64,000 bases of DNA from Candidatus Melainabacteria bacterium (GTDB taxonomy: Bacteria; Cyanobacteriota; Vampirovibrionia; Obscuribacterales; Obscuribacteraceae). This document shows positions 33,827 through 42,279 of this stretch, piece by piece. A program made the translations under genes and the position numbers. Positions within the stretch are counted from its first letter, which is position 1; each line of letters begins with the position of its first letter. The stretch lies in contig PLXC01000035.1 of assembly GCA_003151275.1 (NCBI GenBank), positions 62,001 through 126,000 of the forward strand, read 5' to 3'. The notes below the pieces were generated by a model. The model was not told the origin of the DNA. It ran no database searches and saw only the letters and a list, made by a program, of their open reading frames with translations.

Positions 33827-36800
33827 TTAGGCTTTTGGTGCGTCGTCGAACCAGGAGTTCATCATTGCGGCGTTGTTGCTGTCCGCTGGAGCTTTTGGTG
33901 CTGATTGAGCGCTTGAGTTAACTGGAACCAAATCGGCGAGCGATTTCTTGTAAGCGTTCTTAACCAGTGCCAGAGCTATGCTCGTGGTCTTGTTATTGTT
34001 CGTTTGCGAAGCGTCAAACCCTTCTAGGATTGTATTCATCTTAGTGAGCAGACCCTGAGCTTGTTGAACTTTGTGCAGAACTTGTTCTTGTGAGAATTCT
34101 GCTTCAACTTGCGGCATCGATTGAGGTCCGTGCTGCACGCCTTGCGAAGAAGCTGGAGCAAAGTTAACAGGTGTTGATTCAGCATTTTCGAGTTGGCGGT
34201 AAGAAGCAACTGTGGTGTAAGCATCGTTAGTTGAACGTGAGTAGACAACTTCCGACCCTTCTACCGAGTTGACGCCATCAAGAGTTGTTACATGAGCGGA
34301 GATTACATCAGCATTTGCCAGATAGTATTCAATAGGATTGGCAAAGTCTTGCACAGAAGCAGCATTATTCTCTTGTTGCTCTTGATACTCAGCCCAGGAC
34401 TCTTTCAACAGATCTTTCTGTTGTTTTTTCTTAGCGTCATCTGATTGATAGCCACCTTGTTTAGCAGCGACGTCCATTGGTCCTTTTCTTGTAGTTGCTG
34501 CTTCCGACGGCACTTCCTGCTTTGCTTGCGGTTGTTTTACTTGTGGCTGATTTTGCGACGCTTGCGGCTTGGCTTGCACTTGTTGTGATTGTGGCTTTGG
34601 CTGCAGTTGTTGCGCTGGTGGCTTCGGCTGCGCTGACCCACGCCCTCCCAGTACAATAGGAAGAATCGTACCGAGCTTGTTCGAATCACTTGGTTGGATC
34701 TGTGGTGCGCGGTAGATAGGTTGTTCGTTCTGATAAACGGACGACTCGTTGTAGTGAGTGCCACTTTGTTGCTGATACGTGATTTCTGGTGCGGATGCCC
34801 GTGCGTGTTCGATTGGCGCGCTCGAAGTTACTATCTCTTCCTGCAACGAGGTAGTGCCTTGTTGTGGTTGAAGAACCTGTTGAGGAGCATCCCAACTTCC
34901 GACACCAGAACCGGTGCTGTTGAACACTAATTGCGGTGCTTCTTGCTGGTATTGAGCCGGTTGGGCTATTGAGGTTGAAGAATACTCAGGTGCTAAACCA
35001 GTTGATGCCACCATCGATGCGGCAGGAGTTGCTTGCGCTGAATAGTACTCAACATTGCCTGCCGATTGGCTTCCAGCCATCGTTCCTTGAGCTGGTGCAA
35101 TGGAATCCACTGTGGAAGAAGGCAGTACTGAAGCAAAAACTGGAGTGCCTTGTGCCTGTGAAGAATACTCCGAATACGATGAACCACTTTGGACAGTCAT
35201 TGCGGCGGGAGTTGGTTGCGCCGAGTAATACTCAACGTTGCCTGTCGATTGGCTTCCCGATAAACCACTTTGTGGCACCATCGATCCGGCAGGAGTTGTT
35301 TGCGAATATTCAACATTGCCTGCCGATTGGACTCCAGAGGTACTACCTAGGGCCACCAATAATCCTGCAGCAGGTGTAGCTTGCGTTGAGTTATATTCAA
35401 CGTTGCCTCCCGAAGAACCGTAAACCGTCGATGCGGCAGGAGTTGCTTGCGCTGAGTAGTATTCAACGTTTCCTGCAGATCGTACGTCCGAAGCTGTTTG
35501 AGCTGGTGCCGTGTAGTCCACAGGCGTGGAAGAAGGCAGTACCGAAGCAAAAACTGGAGTGCCCTGTCCCTGAATCTCTTGAGTTGCCGGCGAACCGTTC
35601 ATCGAACTGACAGAAGTAGGTGCGGAGTAGTCTACCGAGTACGAGCTGGATTGCACAGATGCAACACTTCCCGAAGCGGCTGGAGCAGCGTAGTAGTCGA
35701 TCGAAGCAGGTTGACCTTGAGCGCCATGAGCACCAGTTGGAATGGTGTTGAAGTTTTCAACTGCTGCAACTACAGGATTGGTTGATACTGATGGAGATGC
35801 GTATGTATCGGATGAATTAGATACAAACGTCCCAGATGGAGCCACAAACGTTCCAGATGAAGCTGCGTTAGTTTCAGATAGGAATGCATTGGTTCCAGCA
35901 GAGACAAACGTTCCAGCAGGTACAGCATTGTAGTTCTCTACAGAGGCAACTACTGGATTGGTTCCGACCGACAAAGCTGAATAAAATGCGCTTGAGTTCA
36001 AGTCACTTCCAACTAACGCTGGCACCGCAGAACCGTTGGTTACTAGTGGTGCGACAAATGTGTCAGAGCCAGTGAGAGCATTTACGTTAGTCAGCGCACG
36101 TTCTATGTTGGCGTTGGATATATTGGCGACACCACCAAGGTTAACAGCGTCATACTGAGCAACATTTCCTACGGCAGGAGCGGACAAGGAAGCAGGTGCA
36201 GGTACAGAGTAATCCTCGAATTGGGAAACTGGAGCCAAAGTAGTGTCGACCGAAGCGACGGGACCTAGGGCGTCAATATCACCAGCGGTGAATTCTTCTC
36301 TTGCAAAATCGTTAAAGGTAGCTGAGTCGTTTGAGAACCAACCGCCTGAGATATTCGCATTGCTGCTGGCGACTGTCAGCGAGTCGGTTGAATAATCACT
36401 GTCAATTGAAGTCAAATCTGTATCTGTACTGAAATCATAACCAGCACGCAGGTAGTCTGCATCAAAAGACTGAACACTGGAGGAGTTCAAAGAGTTCAAA
36501 GAACTCGAGGAATTCAAAGAGTTCGAGGAATTGAATGCTACCGAACCTTCGCTCAAGTTATGGTTGTTGATGCCTACAGCAGCGAGTGCACGCTCAACAG
36601 CTGCGTTATGAGCAAGTTCTTTAGCCTCATCTGCTTTAGCCGGATTGGTTTCGGCTAAGCGTGCTTCTGCAGATTCTTTATTAAGTTCGCGTAGTTCAGC
36701 TGCTGCAGCTTCGCTCTTACCTTGTTCGATAGCAAGTTTTTCAGGGGAAGCTACTAATGAGTCGCCGCCTTGTGCGACCAATCCGGTTAACGAAGGAGCT

Positions 36801-38797
36801 GTAGAATCATCCACCGGCAAACCAGTGGTTGGGTCAATTACAGCATCGAGATCAGTCGCGTTGATATCCATCGCAGTCAGATATTCGGCATCAAGGGATA
36901 TTTCAGAAGGTGGCAGAACCGCACCGAATGCAGCAGTTACTGGCGCATTGGTGTCGGCTACACCGACATTGGAATCGAAGCGACTGCTAGTTTCTGAAGG
37001 AGGGAGAGGACAAGCAACTAGTTTGTCAGAGTCATTATTAGTGTCACCGTTTAGACCCCGTAAACCATCTTGACGCAAGTTCGCTGCCAGTCCACGTTCA
37101 GTCACTCTTCCATTGTCACCGCTAGGATTAGAACTACCAATCGGACTAGCTGCACTGTGGCTCAATGCACCGACACTGGATGCAGTACCACCTGGTGACG
37201 CTGAAGCGGTTGAAAGAGCGCCGATACCACCGGCAGTAGCAGCACCTTGCTGTCCACCACCACTAGCACCCTTGGAAGCGCCGCACGAGCCACCGCCGCC
37301 ACCACCACCGCCTCCGCCGCCACCGCTGCTCTTCATCGCCTTTTCAGCCATGTTTGCAGCTTCTTGTCCAGCAGCGCGAACTAATCCCGCGAAGTCAAAA
37401 GCATGTTTAACCGATGCTGTTGCAAGGAAATGAAGAGCGGTAATTAGAACGCATCCAGTTTCTCCAACGCCTTTGAAGCAAGCGATCAGAAGAATTGCAG
37501 TATTCCAGAACAAACTCCAGAAAGCCAACGTGATCACACCTTCAACCCAGCTTGGCAAAGCGCCGCGCAGTTGCTTCATTGGCCAAACCCAGAGTCCCGC
37601 AGCAATTGGTCCAACAAACCACAAGTAATACAGATAAGCCATTTGGAATGCGCACAAGATGTTCCATGAAGCTGTCAGTGCTGCGTTGCTGCCATTCAAG
37701 CCAAGGCGCGCTGCAATACTGCTGGAAGCCATAGCTTCGTCGGCTCTGGCTCCCGGCGCCTGATAGATACCTGAACAGGGATCTTCAATTTTGTTTTCCA
37801 TCATGCCTTCGAACTTAGCAAACAAGCCGCTTGGATTTACCAGAGGTGTCATCGGAGGCACCGGCAAATCGAGAGCATTACGATTCTCTTGCTCACCGCG
37901 TACTGGAAAAGCGCGAATTTCCGCACAGATAGCGTCTTTGTACATGTCCGAACCAAAGAGTCGGAAATACTCACTGTTAATAGTAAAGGTGATCGAGTTG
38001 GACAAATCGATACTGTAGTTGACTACAAGGTAAGTCGCTGGAATTAAGAAAATGGCGATTACCGATCGTTGAATGCCTTCTAATGGATTAACGTTGCCCA
38101 TGACTGGATTGCCGGCTGCCATAATCGCGCGGATTTGGGTCAGCAGTGCGCCCGGAAGCAGCAACAAAATTCCCATTGGCACGAAAATATTGTTACGCAA
38201 AACGTTCCACTTGTTGCCACCATCACTGGTGAAATTAACCAGGTAATGAGCACAAAAATCAATGGCGCTGGAAGCCTGATCTCTTGAAACTTCAGCTGCC
38301 GCATTACCTGCGTTTGTAGCTTGAGCTTGGGCGGCTGCCTGAGCGGGTTTTACCCATCGCTGTGGATCGCTCAATTTGCCAACCAGTTGTTTACTGTTGA
38401 TGGCTCTGTTGATTCTGTCAGATTCTGCAGTCGTTCGTTCCTTGGCATTTTCTCCTTTCCATGGGTTATCTTTGACTGCCAATTCCATGTCACCTTTATC
38501 CATGGTGACTTTCACATCAGTGGCCTTAATTATGTTGGACACCTGTGGTGTGCCGGTCGCGGCCAAGCGATTTCCAAACTCAGTGCTTGTTTCAGCCTTC
38601 TGATCCTGTATCTTCTTGTCCCCACCCAGTTCTTGATCGTGATCAGCAGCATTGGCGGTATCAGTATCCGCGAAGCTCCTCTCATAACTGTCCCCGCCGT
38701 TGACGCTACTAGGCTCGCCATAAGCAGCAATCCCGGCAAACATAAAGCTCGCCAGGACCAACATCAAAGTCAGCCAGATTGTTTTTAAGGGGTGCAT
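33827..38797 (-). CDS. very large polytopic membrane protein with repeat-rich C-terminus (VirB6/TrbL-like core)
   Basis: An N-terminal signal or anchor (LTLMLVLASFMFAGIAAYG) is followed by a hydrophilic region. The membrane core has hydrophobic segments at about 203-222 (FVPMGILLLLPGALLTQ), 241-265 (RSVIAIFLIPATYLVV), 378-404 (LYYLWFVGPIAAGLWVWP) and 421-462. A poly-Gly hinge near 490 leads into about 1150 residues of Ser/Ala/Thr/Asn/Gln-rich sequence. This holds repeats including at least five NVEYYSAQATPAA-type units, NPVVAxVENxN units and a NSLNSSS run. A helical end (LVKNAYKKSLADLVPVN) closes it. The core is paralogous to the protein at 39067-41031. The topology recalls type IV secretion VirB6/TrbL proteins; that link is inference. 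No other secretion gene is in view. Confidence 0.72.
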   Translation of the reverse strand: MHPLKTIWLTLMLVLASFMFAGIAAYGEPSSVNGGDSYERSFADTDTANAADHDQELGGDKKIQDQKAETSTEFGNRLAATGTPQVSNIIKATDVKVTMDKGDMELAVKDNPWKGENAKERTTAESDRINRAINSKQLVGKLSDPQRWVKPAQAAAQAQATNAGNAAAEVSRDQASSAIDFCAHYLVNFTSDGGNKWNVLRNNIFVPMGILLLLPGALLTQIRAIMAAGNPVMGNVNPLEGIQRSVIAIFLIPATYLVVNYSIDLSNSITFTINSEYFRLFGSDMYKDAICAEIRAFPVRGEQENRNALDLPVPPMTPLVNPSGLFAKFEGMMENKIEDPCSGIYQAPGARADEAMASSSIAARLGLNGSNAALTASWNILCAFQMAYLYYLWFVGPIAAGLWVWPMKQLRGALPSWVEGVITLAFWSLFWNTAILLIACFKGVGETGCVLITALHFLATASVKHAFDFAGLVRAAGQEAANMAEKAMKSSGGGGGGGGGGGGSCGASKGASGGGQQGAATAGGIGALSTASASPGGTASSVGALSHSAASPIGSSNPSGDNGRVTERGLAANLRQDGLRGLNGDTNNDSDKLVACPLPPSETSSRFDSNVGVADTNAPVTAAFGAVLPPSEISLDAEYLTAMDINATDLDAVIDPTTGLPVDDSTAPSLTGLVAQGGDSLVASPEKLAIEQGKSEAAAAELRELNKESAEARLAETNPAKADEAKELAHNAAVERALAAVGINNHNLSEGSVAFNSSNSLNSSSSLNSLNSSSVQSFDADYLRAGYDFSTDTDLTSIDSDYSTDSLTVASSNANISGGWFSNDSATFNDFAREEFTAGDIDALGPVASVDTTLAPVSQFEDYSVPAPASLSAPAVGNVAQYDAVNLGGVANISNANIERALTNVNALTGSDTFVAPLVTNGSAVPALVGSDLNSSAFYSALSVGTNPVVASVENYNAVPAGTFVSAGTNAFLSETNAASSGTFVAPSGTFVSNSSDTYASPSVSTNPVVAAVENFNTIPTGAHGAQGQPASIDYYAAPAASGSVASVQSSSYSVDYSAPTSVSSMNGSPATQEIQGQGTPVFASVLPSSTPVDYTAPAQTASDVRSAGNVEYYSAQATPAASTVYGSSGGNVEYNSTQATPAAGLLVALGSTSGVQSAGNVEYSQTTPAGSMVPQSGLSGSQSTGNVEYYSAQPTPAAMTVQSGSSYSEYSSQAQGTPVFASVLPSSTVDSIAPAQGTMAGSQSAGNVEYYSAQATPAASMVASTGLAPEYSSTSIAQPAQYQQEAPQLVFNSTGSGVGSWDAPQQVLQPQQGTTSLQEEIVTSSAPIEHARASAPEITYQQQSGTHYNESSVYQNEQPIYRAPQIQPSDSNKLGTILPIVLGGRGSAQPKPPAQQLQPKPQSQQVQAKPQASQNQPQVKQPQAKQEVPSEAATTRKGPMDVAAKQGGYQSDDAKKKQQKDLLKESWAEYQEQQENNAASVQDFANPIEYYLANADVISAHVTTLDGVNSVEGSEVVYSRSTNDAYTTVASYRQLENAESTPVNFAPASSQGVQHGPQSMPQVEAEFSQEQVLHKVQQAQGLLTKMNTILEGFDASQTNNNKTTSIALALVKNAYKKSLADLVPVNSSAQSAPKAPADSNNAAMMNSWFDDAPKA

Positions 38798-38950
38798 TCT
38801 GAATCCTGCCTTTTGCTTAGAATCTAGAGTTCAGGCTGCTTCGCAACGCATTGAGAAGTAAGCAACGAGGTATCGTTGCTGGTGCCTTTGAACTTTGGTA
38901 AGGGACTTGAACTCGGTACTTCTTTCAGGGAATGTTGGAAGTCTTTCTCC

Positions 38951-38996
38951 GAGTGAATTCAGTCTAATGAAAGATTGTGACCAATTTGTACCTGCA
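38951..38996 (-). promoter_or_regulatory. 46-bp conserved upstream element, copy 1
   Basis: These bases match 41117-41162 at 42 of 46 positions, and both lie upstream of the paralogous membrane-protein genes (154 and 86 bases before the starts). On the minus strand the element reads through ACAAATTGGTCACAAT and TAGACTGA. Conservation outside the coding region implies a shared promoter or regulator site. Confidence 0.65.
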
Positions 38997-39066
38997 CAGG
39001 GGTGGCGCCCTTAAAATTATCCGCTTTATTCAAATTGGTCAGAATCTACTCCAACGTCTAAGCCCT

Positions 39067-41031
39067 TCAGGCGTTTTGCAGTTCTGGTTGACTCATTGGC
39101 GGTGGAGGCACTATCGCAACTTTCGCTTCATCTCCGCTTGGAGCTGAGGCAGCGGCATAATATTTTCGCTCCATCCCCGGCGGTCCGTCATCATCTTTGC
39201 TCTCGGACTTTCCGCCGCTCTTCTCGGAGGGAGGGTCGGAAGTTTTCGGAGAAACATCATCTCCGCCGCCTGATGAGTTGCCGCCCCCAGTTTCTGCACC
39301 ACCGCCACCACCACTTGCAGGCGCACCGCCGCCAGGGCCTTCTCCACCGCCACCGCCGCCTCCACCGCCGCCTCCGCCGCCGCCACCTGCGCCTTGTTGT
39401 GCTTGAGACGCTTTTTCAAGCACCTTTGCCACCATTTCACCAGGCTTGTAGTCAAAAGGCATGAAAGGCACATAAGTCAGAATGACCATGAATGCCGTAA
39501 AGACGAGCATCTCCCACTGAGCGTTAGGGTTGAATCCGCCCATCTCAGAAAGCCAAGAAATCCGGGTGCACATACATAGAAGAACAACACACCACCAGAA
39601 TCTCCAGAGGGCGAGATTGGTCACAGCATCAACCCAGTTAGCGAACACTTTGCTGAACAAACTTCCCATGTTTGTGGGCCACGCGAACAAGGCTGCGGCG
39701 ATTGGACCCATGAGCATCAAATAACACATCATCACGGTTTGAAACGCCAGCAAAATTGTCATGCCAAAACCGAGCGCCATGTTCATCATGTTGAATCCCA
39801 TCTGCATCATGTTAGTGGCAGACGATTGATCCTCAACGCCGGAAACCTTCTCAGAAACATCGGTCATTTTTCCAGCTTTCATCTGCTGGGTTGCCTGACC
39901 CAGGCTGTTCTTTTCGTTACCAGGAGGTGGATTGAATGTTTGCTCCTTGGCCCAATTCAAAATTTCAGCTGGCACAATGTACTTTTGCACTTCGAAAGTC
40001 ATCGAATTTCCGATATCGATTGCAAAACTGACGATCAGCTGAGTGGCGGGAATCAAAAAGATAGCGATAACTGTTCTGAGAATCCCAGTAAAAGGACTCA
40101 TTGTGTCTTCGTCTTCAAGACCAATCATTCCGGATGCAGCTACACATTTAACCTGCGTTAGCACTGCGCCTGGTAGCACAAGCAAGATCGCCATTGGAAT
40201 ATAAACGTGTTTCAACATCTGTTGAACCATCCACACAGCCTGGGACAATAGACGTATTGGCGCGTAGGTGGTCGTTGGTACAGCAGCACCTTCATTTGCT
40301 ACGTTAATCAAGGTCGCCCGCATTTCTATAATATCGGAGTCCATGGCGCCCTCGGCCGCTTCAGCAGACGCGCCGGAAGCCTGCTGTTCCTGCGCTTCTT
40401 GCACTGCCTTGGCGGTTTGTATAAAATTTGAAGGTGCGGTCAGTTGATCGGCTAATTTCGCAGTTTCGAGCGCTCCATTTATGTAGTTGCTCTCAACGCT
40501 TTCGATACTGCCACCCGTTCCGCTGTAGTCGGCCGTGCCTGCATTTACAGAAGAATCCTCCTGCTCACTGCCCATTTTCACATTCACATTTTTAGGCGGA
40601 TGATACGTGGAACCGGGCGGATCGCCGGCTAAGGGACCAGGATGATCTTTTCCCAAATACATTGGCACTTCGGTATAACCCGGTTTCATGACTTGATCGA
40701 CTTGGTTCCCCTTGCTGGAAGGTTTTTCCTTCTGTGACTGCGGCGCCCCAGGTTGGGTGCTAACTTGATGATTCCCAGAACCACCCTCGGTGCCTCCTTG
40801 CGTTGAGCCACCTAGCTGCGCAGCGGCGCCTTTTTCGTTAGCGGGTTGTAGGGAAGTAGCCTTATTCTTAGCATCTTCGCCCGTTTGGACCTCGGCAAAA
40901 GTCTTTTGGAAAGTCTGTAAGTTTGGCGTCACTTGATTGGCACGAACTGCCGACATCAAACCGACTGCCAATAAAATCGCGGTGATGGATGAAACGAGAG
41001 GGGTGTTTTTTTTCATCGCATTCAGAAGCAA
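39067..41031 (-). CDS. polytopic membrane protein with poly-Gly hinge (VirB6/TrbL-like core)
   Basis: An N-terminal hydrophobic segment (SITAILLAVGLMSAVRA) may be a signal. A Gln/Gly/Ser-rich exported region of about 230 residues follows. The core has hydrophobic segments at about 276-295 (IPMAILLVLPGAVLTQ), 316-342 (RTVIAIFLIPATQLIVSFAI), 409-452 (ending LMLMGPIAAALFAWP), 466-492 (ALWRFWWCVVLLCM) and 504-523. A run of 15 Gly (about 550-565) and a Gly/Ser/Glu tail end it. LLxLPGAxLTQ, VIAIFLIPAT, GPIAA and the Trp pattern are shared with the larger neighbour downstream, so these are paralogues. The role is unknown; a channel or secretion platform is a guess from topology. Confidence 0.74.
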   Translation of the reverse strand: MLLNAMKKNTPLVSSITAILLAVGLMSAVRANQVTPNLQTFQKTFAEVQTGEDAKNKATSLQPANEKGAAAQLGGSTQGGTEGGSGNHQVSTQPGAPQSQKEKPSSKGNQVDQVMKPGYTEVPMYLGKDHPGPLAGDPPGSTYHPPKNVNVKMGSEQEDSSVNAGTADYSGTGGSIESVESNYINGALETAKLADQLTAPSNFIQTAKAVQEAQEQQASGASAEAAEGAMDSDIIEMRATLINVANEGAAVPTTTYAPIRLLSQAVWMVQQMLKHVYIPMAILLVLPGAVLTQVKCVAASGMIGLEDEDTMSPFTGILRTVIAIFLIPATQLIVSFAIDIGNSMTFEVQKYIVPAEILNWAKEQTFNPPPGNEKNSLGQATQQMKAGKMTDVSEKVSGVEDQSSATNMMQMGFNMMNMALGFGMTILLAFQTVMMCYLMLMGPIAAALFAWPTNMGSLFSKVFANWVDAVTNLALWRFWWCVVLLCMCTRISWLSEMGGFNPNAQWEMLVFTAFMVILTYVPFMPFDYKPGEMVAKVLEKASQAQQGAGGGGGGGGGGGGGGGEGPGGGAPASGGGGGAETGGGNSSGGGDDVSPKTSDPPSEKSGGKSESKDDDGPPGMERKYYAAASAPSGDEAKVAIVPPPPMSQPELQNA

Positions 41032-41116
41032 CAGCGATCATCTCGCTGCCCTTGCTGCCTTTATAAGTGGTAAGGGATTTGGCGCTCGAGCTCTGTGGGA
41101 TTTGCAAAGCTTATTC

Positions 41117-41162
41117 GAGTGAAATCAGTCTAATCAAACATTGTGACCAATTTGTACCCGCA
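41117..41162 (-). promoter_or_regulatory. 46-bp conserved upstream element, copy 2
   Basis: This is the partner of 38951-38996 (four differences in 46). Flanking similarity extends weakly on the gene side (GGTAAGGGA-TTTGG near 41070 matches GGTAAGGGA-CTTGA near 38897), so the paralogues were duplicated with their upstream regions. The gap 41032-41340 contains no other recognisable element. Confidence 0.65.
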
Positions 41163-41340
41163 GCCCTACTATGGTCTACAGCGAAGAAATTGTTTTTGCC
41201 AAGAGTCAAAGCAATCAGTAAAAAGTTGCTAGGTATACCTACAACGGGGGTGTTTTGGCGCTGCAAGTTCGAATACTATTCATTCGTCGATGGGGACAAA
41301 GCGATCCCAAGCACATCAAAGACACTAGTGGAGACTTCCA

Positions 41341-41628
41341 ATGACTATTTCGATGACTAGCCTGGTTAACACCTTCAAACAGCTCGTCAATGCGCCAGAA
41401 CCAAATGTCGAGCCAACAGTCCGTAAGATGGGCTCCCTGCAGGAACAGCTGTTGTCCGTAAGTCGACATGCAGTCGTTGATAACGCCAACGCAATCACTG
41501 AACTTAGCGTTGGACCACCTCCTATGTATAGAAAGGATCCATCGACTAACGTGATTTCGCTTCCAAAACGCCAAGGATCTCGCGTCATATTTTGGAGCCA
41601 TGTCGAATCTTCGACTCAAGCAGCTTAA
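41341..41628 (+). CDS. small protein of unknown function, 95 aa
   Basis: The frame begins MTISMTSLVNTFKQLVNAPE with GGAGA five bases upstream of the ATG. It has an amphipathic N-terminal helix, a middle reading KMGSLQEQLLSVSRHAVVDN and a Pro-rich end. There is no signal peptide or membrane segment. No family is recognised. It is divergent from the 654-residue membrane protein and could be co-expressed with the next small gene. Confidence 0.55.
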   Translation: MTISMTSLVNTFKQLVNAPEPNVEPTVRKMGSLQEQLLSVSRHAVVDNANAITELSVGPPPMYRKDPSTNVISLPKRQGSRVIFWSHVESSTQAA

Positions 41629-41797
41629 ATTTAATCCAAAAAGTTTTTCTCCCCAAAATTGGATTGCACGGTGAGCATCACTCGATCATCAAAAGCTCGG
41701 AGAAATCTGCAGACTTCTGTTGGCACCATATACGGTGCTAGATACGTGATTACGAAAGGATACAACTGGTTCCAAAAACCACGCCACAATGGTATAA

Positions 41798-42097
41798 ATG
41801 ACAAACCTTGGAAAACTCAATCCTACACATCCGAACCGCTCGGTGAACTTCATGGTCAAAAACGCCGTCAAATCTATGCGCTCAGAAACAGCTGAGTTGA
41901 AAGATAATGACCAAATAACGATTACGTTTTTCTCCGAAAACGAGCGCGGTTGTTCGCATGGTGATGCGACATTGAGTCCCGAAGATGCGAACTATATGCC
42001 TTGCAAAGATCGATTCGGATTGGCCAAAGCTGGCGATGCGAAGACAATCGACAGTGAGTGGCAAGATGGCCAGTGGGTTGACCTGTCTTCCAACTAG
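41798..42097 (+). CDS. small acidic protein of unknown function, up to 99 aa
   Basis: The C-terminal 70 residues read like a folded acidic domain (AELKDNDQITITFFSENERG, then LAKAGDAKTIDSEWQDGQWV) with two Cys. The start is uncertain: ATG at 41798, 41852 or 41876 are all possible and none has a clear ribosome site. No family is recognised. It precedes the kinase gene by about 180 bases. Confidence 0.45.
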   Translation: MTNLGKLNPTHPNRSVNFMVKNAVKSMRSETAELKDNDQITITFFSENERGCSHGDATLSPEDANYMPCKDRFGLAKAGDAKTIDSEWQDGQWVDLSSN

Positions 42098-42279
42098 TTG
42101 AAAATCGCTCCGCCCAATAGGGTGCTCTACAGGCCGCTTTACCCTCAACAGCTGCTAAACTCGAAGGCAATCGCGAGATAGAGCACTGCCATCATGAGCA
42201 ATTGCGGTTGGGATACCTCGGTTCAGGCTAACCCCCGGAAGAAAATAAGTCTCAGTCCCAGCATACTGGCACGACAACA

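Noticed and set aside
37240..37330. GC-rich trinucleotide runs (and at 39330-39390)
   Set aside because: They encode the poly-Gly hinges of the two membrane proteins; plus-strand Pro-rich frames there are shadows.
41659..41895. 78-codon frame overlapping the small acidic gene
   Set aside because: Composition is less protein-like than the overlapping frame and there is no ribosome site.
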